From UBA4416 sp046345275 (GTDB lineage: Bacteria > Bacteroidota > Bacteroidia > B-17B0 > Aurantibacillaceae): DNA of 5,398 nt. Position 1 is the stretch's first letter. The number at the start of each line of letters is the position of its first letter. The position numbers were made by a program, and so were the translations under genes. Location: assembly GCA_046345275.1 (NCBI GenBank), contig JBKDJY010000114.1:1-5398 (forward strand), given 5' to 3'. The notes under the pieces were generated by a model. The model was not told where the DNA came from. It saw nothing but the letters and a program-made list of their open reading frames with translations, and searched no databases. Of this stretch, positions 1-4,891 are shown piece by piece.

Positions 1-141
1 ATTATCCCTTCGAAAAACCATCTAAACCACCTCCAGTACTTATACAGGGGGTTCTATTTTGAAAAAATGACATTCTATGCAGGAAATGCTAGTAAAATCA
101 ATAAGTTTATTCGCGCTAAAAATTATTTAGGACGCTATTGA
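1..141 (+). CDS. 3' end of an unrecognised protein (partial)
   Basis: An open frame enters from the left edge and ends at TGA 139-141, giving 46 C-terminal residues. They are rich in aromatic and basic residues (for example FYFEKMTFYAG near the middle and a terminal KNYLGRY), with no low-complexity drift, which looks like a genuine soluble or membrane-peripheral C-terminus. I do not recognise the family. An internal ATG at 67 could start only a 24-residue peptide, so reading it as the tail of a longer gene is more likely. The next gene starts 89 bases downstream on the same strand. Co-transcription is possible, but a weak promoter-like pattern lies in the gap. The frame is seen directly; that it is a gene is inferred. 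Confidence 0.5.
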   Translation: MIPSKNHLNHLQYLYRGFYFEKMTFYAGNASKINKFIRAKNYLGRY

Positions 142-166
142 CTTGAAATAATAAATTTAGATTTTG
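137..166 (+). promoter_or_regulatory. Possible Bacteroidota-type promoter for the 231-869 gene
   Basis: ATTG (137-140) lies 17 bases before TAGATTTTG (158-166). This resembles the Bacteroidota -33 (TTTG) and -7 (TAnnTTTG) elements, with one extra T in the second box and one mismatch in the first. It would start transcription about 60 bases before the gene. In so AT-rich a stretch the match could be chance. Confidence 0.22.
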
Positions 167-230
167 TAATATTATTTTAAATTTATGAAACAAATAAACA
201 TTAAAACAACCATTTACAAAAAGGTATTTG

Positions 231-869
231 ATGCAAAAAAGTAAATCTATGAAGTATATAAAATACAATTTATTATTTTTCTTATTACAAAATCATACAA
301 TAGTATGTTTTTCAAAACCATTAAATATACAAAGTGATTCTGGTAAAAATAATACAAGTTTTATAGCTTTAAATGGTCATTTAGCATCAAACTCAAAAGC
401 TATTGGTTTAAAATATGTATTTGATTTTGCAATGAAAAAATACCATAAAATAGGATTAGGATTTAATTTAGAAACAGAAAAAATTTGGTTTACAGATAAT
501 CTTTTTATACCAGAAAATATAAGTAATGATATGATTTTTGGAGTTGGTGGCATTAATATTCGTTATAAATTAAATGAGTACTTATTTTTTCAACCTGAAT
601 TTTCATTTCTTTATGGAAGAGAGTCTATTACTGAACTAATTTCAACTCCAGCTTCCTATAATCTTATGGGTTATGCAATCTCTTATAAATATTCAGAAAA
701 TAAAATAGATAGAACAATTCTTGGCGCACATTTAGAACAACATGTCTTTCTTTGCCCAAAAAAAGCAAAAAATCTTATTTTAGGTTTAAGTATTTTTGAA
801 AGAATAATAAATGCTAAATATTATGATGAAGACTTTGGTATAAATGGATATATTGGTATTTATTTTTAG
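231..869 (+). CDS. Hypothetical exported protein, probable small outer-membrane beta-barrel
   Basis: This encodes 212 residues of no family I recognise. ATG 231 is preferred because AAGG (221-224) sits six bases upstream. TTG 228 and ATG 249 are alternatives in the same frame. The N-terminus has a basic stretch (QKSKSMKYIKYN) followed by a hydrophobic run (LLFFLL, then TIVCFS after a polar QNH), consistent with a signal peptide of about 28 residues. The cysteine there lacks a small residue before it, so a lipoprotein signal is doubtful. The mature part has alternating, aromatic-rich strands (AIGLKYVFDF, KIGLGFNLE, FGVGGINIRYKL, FFQPEFSFLYG, LILGLSIFE), turns rich in Asn, Asp, Glu and Lys, and ends in GYIGIYF. 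A terminal Phe after a strand is typical of outer-membrane barrels. The length would fit an 8-10 strand barrel. The barrel assignment is inference from pattern. No partner genes are visible. Confidence 0.6.
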   Translation: MQKSKSMKYIKYNLLFFLLQNHTIVCFSKPLNIQSDSGKNNTSFIALNGHLASNSKAIGLKYVFDFAMKKYHKIGLGFNLETEKIWFTDNLFIPENISNDMIFGVGGINIRYKLNEYLFFQPEFSFLYGRESITELISTPASYNLMGYAISYKYSENKIDRTILGAHLEQHVFLCPKKAKNLILGLSIFERIINAKYYDEDFGINGYIGIYF

Positions 870-875
870 TTACCC

Positions 876-945
876 CCCCCCCTCTCGTCCTCGTTTGTAA
901 CGAGGATGTTTTAGAAGTGCGTTTTTAACGCACACAACAAATCAT
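876..945 (+). repeat. Hairpin-bearing repeat, copy 1 (70 bp)
   Basis: This is the first of two copies 111 bases apart that differ at one base in 70 (A932 versus T1043). It begins with a C-tract (C10 from 873 in this copy, C7 in the other). Next comes a perfect 8-bp hairpin, TCCTCGTT-TGT-AACGAGGA (888-906), and then a perfect 7-bp hairpin, GTGCGTT-TTT-AACGCAC (917-933). The copy ends in CAACAAATCAT. The two hairpin tips share the core CGTTTkTAACG. The organisation resembles bacterial REP/BIME elements mobilised by IS200-like RAYT transposases, but that link is inferred; no such transposase is in the window. It starts only a few bases after the stop of the upstream gene, so it would lie in that gene's 3' UTR. 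Confidence 0.85.
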
Positions 946-986
946 TATATTTGTTTTGATGAGCGGAGATAAGTTTAAAATTGCAA

Positions 987-1056
987 CCCCCCCTCTCGTC
1001 CTCGTTTGTAACGAGGATGTTTTAGAAGTGCGTTTTTAACGCTCACAACAAATCAT
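987..1056 (+). repeat. Hairpin-bearing repeat, copy 2 (70 bp)
   Basis: This is the second copy of the repeat at 876-945, in the same orientation. It has C7 (987-993), the same 8-bp hairpin (999-1017), and the second hairpin (1028-1044) with one T-T mismatch caused by T1043. A unique 41-base spacer (946-986) separates the copies. The near identity points to recent duplication or recent spread of the element. Confidence 0.85.
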
Positions 1057-1057
1057 C

Positions 1058-1092
1058 TGCTGAGCAGCATATGCCCCCCTGCTGATACAGCA
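1058..1092. repeat. Paired small hairpins with the same stem, split by a C-tract
   Basis: TGCTG-AG-CAGCA (1058-1069) and TGCTG-ATA-CAGCA (1080-1092) have the same 5-bp stem with different loops. Between them lies CATATG-type sequence and a run of six C (1074-1079). The arrangement (C-tract then hairpin) echoes the two larger repeats just upstream, so this may be another, shorter element of the same repeat cluster. Function is unknown. Confidence 0.5.
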
Positions 1093-1118
1093 AATACCAT
1101 TATTGAAATTAATGTAGA

Positions 1119-1149
1119 TACAGTAAAAAGTAAATTATTTTTTACTGTA
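1119..1149. repeat. 11-bp perfect inverted repeat, 9-base loop
   Basis: TACAGTAAAAA (1119-1129) pairs exactly with TTTTTACTGTA (1139-1149). The stem is AT-rich with no GC-rich closing end. It could be an operator-like dyad, a weak transcript hairpin, or the T-rich hairpin of a poor terminator. It lies 10 bases from the stronger terminator palindrome downstream, and no promoter is evident near it. Confidence 0.45.
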
Positions 1150-1159
1150 AAATAGCAAC

Positions 1160-1187
1160 AAAGCCCGCAATTGCGGGCTTTATTTTT
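1160..1187 (+). terminator. Strong intrinsic terminator
   Basis: A perfect 22-base palindrome occupies 1160-1181 (half-site AAAGCCCGCAA), with a GC-rich core followed on the + strand by TATTTTT to 1187. This is a classical rho-independent terminator for + strand transcription coming from the 231-869 gene and the repeat region. On the minus strand the palindrome follows the stop of the toxin remnant (TAA 1182-1180) directly. There the trailing sequence is TGTTGCTATTTT, a poor T-tract, so it may act in both directions but better on +. Confidence 0.85.
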
Positions 1188-1452
1188 GTTGTAGAATATC
1201 GATAAGCATTAGTAGTTCTTTGTCTGTAATATTAGCTTGTTCGGATTTATCGTAAATGTCCATTAAAAAGACCGTTTTTTTAACGATGCGAACGTAGGTA
1301 ATAATTCTAGCACCACCACTTTTACCTTTACCTTTAGAAGCAATGGCAATGCGTAATTTATAACAGTCTTTGCCAATGGGTATACCAAGTGTAGGATTTT
1401 CAGCTTTTTTGGTTTATCCTGCATCGGCTTTAGTGAGTTTTTCTTTACTCAT
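1180..1452 (-). pseudogene. Remnant of a second RelE/ParE-like toxin, interrupted by a stop
   Basis: Read on the minus strand from ATG 1452 to TAA 1182-1180, this gives 90 codons with an in-frame TAA at codon 13 (1416-1414). After that stop come 77 sense codons that read ENPTLGIPIGKDCYKLRIAI, then GKGKSGGARIITYV, then FLMDIYDKSE and ITDKELLMLI. That is the C-terminal two-thirds of a RelE/HigB-type mRNA-interferase family common in Bacteroidota, whose members are usually about 105-115 residues. The expected N-terminal helices are missing. The 12 codons before the stop overlap the end of the intact toxin gene (ATG inside TATGAGTAA) and show only loose resemblance to the lost part. No start codon with a plausible ribosome site follows the stop. 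I read it as a decayed toxin; expression of the C-terminal piece cannot be excluded. It is a different subfamily from the intact toxin next to it. Confidence 0.72.
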
Positions 1453-1699
1453 AAATATCTTTTCTATGACCGAGTGTAATGATATCCACGATAAGTTGAT
1501 TGTCAAAAATATTGTAGATCACACGGTAGTTGCTCACTCTGATTCTGTAACCATCTCTTCCCTTTAGTTTTTTGTAGCCTTGTGGGCGTGGGTTCTCAGT
1601 AAGATTGGCGATAGCCTGTTTAATATTAGAATAATACGGCTCATTAATTTTGGCTAATTCCTTAAAAGCTATTTTACTAAAATTTAAAGAATACGGCAT
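1445..1699 (-). CDS. RelE/ParE-family toxin of a type II toxin-antitoxin system
   Basis: This 84-residue protein is of normal length for the RelE/ParE superfamily, whose RelE-type members cut mRNA on the ribosome, while ParE-type members poison gyrase. The N-terminus (SLNFSKIAFKELAKI, residues 4-18) fits the first strand and helix. Residues 30-50 hold the NLTENPRPQGYKKLKG motif, with basic residues K43, K44 and K46. Then YRIRVSNYRVIYNI (51-64) carries Arg residues including R59, matching E. coli RelE R61 by position. The end, ITLGHRKDIYE (74-84), has R79 and Y83 where RelE has R81 and Y87. The RelE-like catalytic set favours an RNase over gyrase poisoning, but this is inferred. Its ATG (1699-1697) overlaps the antitoxin stop by one base (TAATG), implying translational coupling. 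It appears intact. Confidence 0.92.
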   Translation of the reverse strand: MPYSLNFSKIAFKELAKINEPYYSNIKQAIANLTENPRPQGYKKLKGRDGYRIRVSNYRVIYNIFDNQLIVDIITLGHRKDIYE

Positions 1700-1914
1700 T
1701 ACTTATTTTTTTTACGTTTAGCTTCAATCATTTTAAAGGCTTCATCCATTGGGATACGTTCGCCAGTATCATTTTTTTTAGCTTCATCATAAAGTTTAAT
1801 GTCTTCCAATTCTTCCAATTCTTCCATAAGGGTATCAAACTCTTTGGCAGGAAGTATAACCAACGATCTATTGCCGTTAGTGTCTTTAATGTATTGCGGA
1901 TGTACTGTAAGCAT
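1699..1914 (-). CDS. Antitoxin, Phd/YefM-like, partner of the RelE-family toxin
   Basis: This 71-residue acidic-then-basic protein sits directly before the toxin. The segment RSLVILPAKEFDTLMEELEELEDIKLYDEAKK (residues 16-47) resembles the later strand and helices of Phd/YefM antitoxins, and the N-terminus is short for the family. The C-terminal half (GERIPMDEAF, then MIEAKRKKNK) is the likely toxin-binding tail, expected to be disordered until bound. Residues 31-38 are a Glu/Leu run that may form an amphipathic helix. Its ATG is eight bases after the stop of the XRE gene, so the three genes look like one transcript. The antitoxin role rests on context and size as much as on sequence; assignment to Phd/YefM rather than RelB is tentative. 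Confidence 0.85.
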   Translation of the reverse strand: MLTVHPQYIKDTNGNRSLVILPAKEFDTLMEELEELEDIKLYDEAKKNDTGERIPMDEAFKMIEAKRKKNK

Positions 1915-1922
1915 AGCTTTAT

Positions 1923-2291
1923 TTATTTAGCAGGTTGAATATTCTGTTCAAAGAAAGTTTGAAATTTACTTTTAGTGAGCATCCCATCAATAATACGAAA
2001 TACAGCGTGTTTGTCTTCTGCTTCTAATTGAGAAATCAATTGCACTTTTTCATTGGTTGTTTTATCTTCAACGGTAACGGCTTTAGGCATTTTACCATTC
2101 ATATGCACAAGCTCATCAATAGAAAGCCCAAATAATTTAGCCAGTTTATCAATCACATCAATAGAAAACTCCCTTTCGCCCTTTTCCATTTTAGAATAGT
2201 TAGAAGGATGAACGCCAACAGCGTTAGCTACTTCCTTTTGCATTAAGCCCTTTTCCTCACGGAGCTTTTTTATGTTTTTAGCTATTTGCAT
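1923..2291 (-). CDS. XRE-family helix-turn-helix transcriptional regulator
   Basis: This is a 122-residue DNA-binding protein. Residues 2-60 form the five-helix Cro/CI-type HTH: IAKNIKKLREEKGLMQKEVA, then GVHPSNYSKMEKGERE (recognition helix region) and SIDVIDKLAKLFGLSIDELV. The C-terminal part (about 80-118) is a charged, probably helical segment including DKHAVFRIIDGMLTKSKFQTFF, seen in many Bacteroidota XRE proteins and possibly used for dimerisation. The frame is open upstream to 2402, but the extra 37 residues are a phenylalanine-rich translation of the divergent promoter and the start of the PHA synthase gene. ATG 2291 opens the HTH properly. It is first in the operon with the antitoxin and toxin. 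It could autoregulate the cassette or control the divergent PHA synthase gene 81 bases away; both are inference. Confidence 0.9.
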   Translation of the reverse strand: MQIAKNIKKLREEKGLMQKEVANAVGVHPSNYSKMEKGEREFSIDVIDKLAKLFGLSIDELVHMNGKMPKAVTVEDKTTNEKVQLISQLEAEDKHAVFRIIDGMLTKSKFQTFFEQNIQPAK

Positions 2292-2313
2292 CGCTTTTGA
2301 GATTATTACAGCA

Positions 2314-2345
2314 CAAAAATAGTCATTATGTAGATTTTTAGCAAT
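2314..2345 (-). promoter_or_regulatory. Bacteroidota-type promoter for the XRE/toxin-antitoxin operon
   Basis: On the minus strand TATTTTTG (2321-2314) matches the Bacteroidota -7 consensus TAnnTTTG exactly. ATTG (2345-2342), 20 bases upstream, is a one-mismatch -33 box. The predicted start of transcription is near 2307, giving a leader of about 16 bases before ATG 2291. The 81-base divergent region shows no equally good promoter for the + strand gene; AACATTTG (2352-2359) is a one-mismatch candidate but lies very close to its ATG. Confidence 0.5.
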
Positions 2346-2372
2346 TAAATAAACATTTGGAATAAAATTTTT

Positions 2373-3890
2373 ATGGAAGAAAAACCAAAAAAAAATTCGC
2401 AAAATGAAATATTAATAAAAGGAGATAAAAGATTTATAAATGAAGATTGGACAAAACATCCTTATTATTATTTTTTAAAAGAAAATCATTTACTGTTAGA
2501 AAAATTATCATTACAAATTATTGATGAAGTAGAAGTAGATGATAGAATAAGAAAAAAATTAGATTTTTATTCGGAACAATATATGTCTTTATTTTCTCCT
2601 TCCAATTATTTTTTCACTAACCCCGAAGTTTTAAAATTAGCCATAGAAACAAAAGGAAAAAGTATTTGGGATGGATTTAATTATTTAGTAGAAGATTTAA
2701 AAAAAGGAAAAATAACACAAACAGATGAATCTGCTTTTGAGTTAGGAAAAAATTTGGCAATTACGCCTGGAACAATTGTTTATGAAAATGATTTGATACA
2801 ATTAATTCAATATACGCCAACAACCAAAAAAGTTTTTGAAACATCATTGCTCATCATTCCACCTTGGATAAATAAATATTATGTGTTAGATCTTCAACCA
2901 AAAAATTCATTTGTAAAATTTTTATTTGAACAAGGTATCACAGTCTTTATGATTTCATGGCGTAACCCTAAACCCCAAATGGGAAAATTAACATTTGGTG
3001 ATTACGTAAATAAAGGAGCATTGAAAGCCATTGATACTGTTTATAAAATTGCAGGTTCAAAAAAAATAAACACCTTAGGTTATTGCCTAGGCGGAACATT
3101 ATTAAGCATTGCTGGCGCTATTCTTTCTAAAAATCAAATAGAAAATCCAATTCATTCTACGACTTTTTTGGCAAGCATGGTTGACTTTACCAACATTGGA
3201 CCAATGGGTGACATCATAGATAAAGCGCTCATTTCAAAATTAGAGCGTGGTGAGTTAATGCATGATGGCATTTTAAATGGAGCTGATATGGAAACTGCTT
3301 TTAATTTAATCAGACCAAATGATTTAATTTGGAACTATGTTATAAGCAATTATCTCAAAGGTATTAAACCTAGTGCATTTGATATGATGTATTGGACAAA
3401 TGATAACACAAATTTACCAACTGCCATGTATGTATATTATATGAGATATATGATATTAGAAAACAAACTCAGTCGTAAAAATGCTTTAACGATAAGTAAT
3501 ACCCCCATTGATATTGGTAAAATTGATATTCCTGTTATTGTTATAGGCTTTAAAGAAGATAGTATTTCTCCAGCAATTACCGCATTTACAACAACGGAAT
3601 TGGTATCAGGCTCAGTTGAATTTATATTAGGCGGTTCAGGTCATGTAATGGGAGCAATCAATCCTCCATCAAAAAATAAATATGGCTATTGGCTAGATGG
3701 GACGTTAGGTAAAGGTTTTAAAGAATGGAAGAAAACATCAAAACATTTTGAAGGCAGCTGGTGGACGCCTTGGATGGAAAGATTAAAAAAACGATCGGGG
3801 AAAGAAATTGCAGCTCCTAGTAAGGCAGGAAATAATATATTTAAAGAAATAGAACCAGCTCCTGGAAGATATGTAAAGGAAAAATGTTAG
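2373..3890 (+). CDS. phaC: Poly(3-hydroxyalkanoate) synthase, class I-like (PhaC)
   Basis: The enzyme polymerises (R)-3-hydroxyacyl-CoA into polyhydroxyalkanoate at the granule surface and releases CoA. The 505-residue protein has a PhaC N-terminal domain (FTNPEVLKLAIETKG at 81-95; KGKITQTDESAFELGKN at 111-127) followed by an alpha/beta-hydrolase fold. The lipase-like box GYCLGG places the nucleophile at C238. D396 in KEDSISP and H424 in GSGHVMGAINPP complete the triad. The Asp-His spacing of 28 equals that of Cupriavidus necator PhaC (D480, H508), and the Cys-Asp spacing is 158 against 161. TNDNTNLPTAMYVYYMRYMILENKL (342-366) is another class I/II hallmark. It is about 80 residues shorter than typical class I enzymes, mostly before the first motif. 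ATG 2373 has only a weak upstream GGAA. No PhaE or PhaR is nearby, which argues against classes III/IV. PHA synthases are patchy in Bacteroidota, so transfer is possible. Confidence 0.95.
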   Translation: MEEKPKKNSQNEILIKGDKRFINEDWTKHPYYYFLKENHLLLEKLSLQIIDEVEVDDRIRKKLDFYSEQYMSLFSPSNYFFTNPEVLKLAIETKGKSIWDGFNYLVEDLKKGKITQTDESAFELGKNLAITPGTIVYENDLIQLIQYTPTTKKVFETSLLIIPPWINKYYVLDLQPKNSFVKFLFEQGITVFMISWRNPKPQMGKLTFGDYVNKGALKAIDTVYKIAGSKKINTLGYCLGGTLLSIAGAILSKNQIENPIHSTTFLASMVDFTNIGPMGDIIDKALISKLERGELMHDGILNGADMETAFNLIRPNDLIWNYVISNYLKGIKPSAFDMMYWTNDNTNLPTAMYVYYMRYMILENKLSRKNALTISNTPIDIGKIDIPVIVIGFKEDSISPAITAFTTTELVSGSVEFILGGSGHVMGAINPPSKNKYGYWLDGTLGKGFKEWKKTSKHFEGSWWTPWMERLKKRSGKEIAAPSKAGNNIFKEIEPAPGRYVKEKC

Positions 3891-3938
3891 TATATTGCTT
3901 AATTAAATGATGGTTATAAAAAATAAATAATTAGAAAT

Positions 3939-4799
3939 ATGAAAAAAATAAAAAATATTATTGTTTCAACAGATTTTTCTGTTACTTCTAGAAAAGCCTA
4001 TAGATATGCTAAGACTTTGGCTAGCGAACTCAATGCATCATTAACAATTGTCCATGTAAAGGATAATCTTGTCATTGTTTCTGATGTCATGATTGTTCCA
4101 TTTACCATTGAAGATGATGAGGAATTAGTCAAAGACATTAAAAATCTAATGGCAGAAGAGGATGTAGCCATTCGTAACAAAACTACTGTTGAGAAAGTAA
4201 GGATAAAAATTTTTAAAGGGGATGTTGTTGAAGTTTTAACTCAATTATCAAAAAATGGAGAAACTGATTTAATTGTGATGGGAACAACTGGCCTATCTGA
4301 CATTCTAACTAAAATATTTGGTTCAACATCTATTAAAGTTTCTAATAAAGCTCATTGCCCAGTAATACTTGTGCCAAGAGATGTCTCATGGCAACCAATT
4401 AAACGCATTATGTTTGCTAGTAATTACGATTCACTAACCACAAATTTTATAAATGAAATGACTGACTTTGCTAAGAATTTTGATGCTGATATTGATTTTG
4501 TAAATGTGAAAAATTTTGATCCGCCATTAGAAAACAAGCAAAAAGAAATTGATTGGAGTGAACTAATCGTTAATGATAAAAATTATTCTTTCCAAAAACA
4601 TACCATTTACGGAAATGATACCATTGAACAATTACAAAAATATAGTGATGAAAAACAAATCGACCTGATGGTTTTTGCAAGTAAGCATCGCAATTTTTGG
4701 CAAAATTTATTACATAAAAGTATAACTGAAAATATGGCTTTAAGCACAATCATTCCAATAATGGTTATACATTTTGATGATACAAAAAACCAATTGTAA
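3939..4799 (+). CDS. Tandem-domain universal stress protein (UspA family)
   Basis: This 286-residue cytoplasmic protein has two Usp domains. Domain 1 (about 1-147) starts NIIVSTDFS with D12 at the usual nucleotide-binding aspartate. It ends with G115-x2-G118-x9-G128-S-T, the complete ATP-binding motif, followed by CPVILVP. Domain 2 (about 154-280) keeps the fold (KRIMFASNYDS at 155-165; DLMVFASKH at 242-250; TIIPIMVIHF at 270-279), but the glycine motif is replaced by ASKHRNFWQNLLHKSITEN, so it probably does not bind ATP. Such proteins form dimers that sense adenylate or stress state and bind partner proteins; the partner is unknown here. It lies 48 bases after phaC with no terminator between them, so co-transcription is likely and suggests a link to storage or redox balance. 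Its start is clear although no good ribosome site is visible. Confidence 0.93.
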   Translation: MKKIKNIIVSTDFSVTSRKAYRYAKTLASELNASLTIVHVKDNLVIVSDVMIVPFTIEDDEELVKDIKNLMAEEDVAIRNKTTVEKVRIKIFKGDVVEVLTQLSKNGETDLIVMGTTGLSDILTKIFGSTSIKVSNKAHCPVILVPRDVSWQPIKRIMFASNYDSLTTNFINEMTDFAKNFDADIDFVNVKNFDPPLENKQKEIDWSELIVNDKNYSFQKHTIYGNDTIEQLQKYSDEKQIDLMVFASKHRNFWQNLLHKSITENMALSTIIPIMVIHFDDTKNQL

Positions 4800-4804
4800 T
4801 AGAT

Positions 4805-4873
4805 ATGAAATGCCCATGTTTGCCTCAAGCACCAACACAAATGACTAAACTGGGTATTCCAACTGACAAATAA
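4805..4873 (+). CDS. Possible 22-residue small protein or leader peptide
   Basis: An ATG five bases after the stress-protein stop opens 22 codons ending at TAA 4871-4873. The peptide begins MKCPCLPQAP and ends GIPTDK. It contains a CxC pair, four prolines and fewer Lys/Ile/Asn-rich codons than its neighbours, so it does not look like random AT-rich translation. There is no convincing ribosome site, although the ATG is close enough to the upstream stop for re-initiation. It could be a true microprotein, a metal-binding peptide, or chance. The downstream synthetase begins 18 bases after its stop. Confidence 0.35.
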   Translation: MKCPCLPQAPTQMTKLGIPTDK

Positions 4874-4891
4874 AAAAAATTATTTACGCGT

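Noticed and set aside
231..330. Lipoprotein signal in the exported protein (cysteine in the hydrophobic run)
   Set aside because: The residue before the cysteine is valine, not Gly/Ala/Ser, so the lipobox is not satisfied; a normal signal peptide fits better.
876..1056. CRISPR array
   Set aside because: There are only two units, each 70 bp with internal double hairpins and a C-tract; no further repeats and no cas genes are present.
1414..1416. TAA in the toxin remnant as a programmed recoding site
   Set aside because: TAA has no common sense recoding in this setting, no stimulatory structure is apparent, and the toxin's N-terminal domain is missing anyway, so decay is the simpler explanation.
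1370..1567. 65-codon + strand frame
   Set aside because: It lies antisense across the toxin remnant and the intact toxin gene, has no family resemblance, and is explained as a shadow of those frames.
2292..2402. Upstream extension of the XRE frame (37 extra residues)
   Set aside because: It would overlap the PHA synthase start, cover a good promoter and add a phenylalanine-rich stretch absent from XRE proteins; ATG 2291 begins the domain correctly.
3998..4180. 60-codon minus-strand frame
   Set aside because: It is antisense within the stress-protein gene, with a serine/methionine-rich composition typical of a reverse frame.
4607..4840. 77-codon minus-strand frame
   Set aside because: It is antisense to the end of the stress protein, with a random-looking Cys/Leu/Phe-rich product and no ribosome site.
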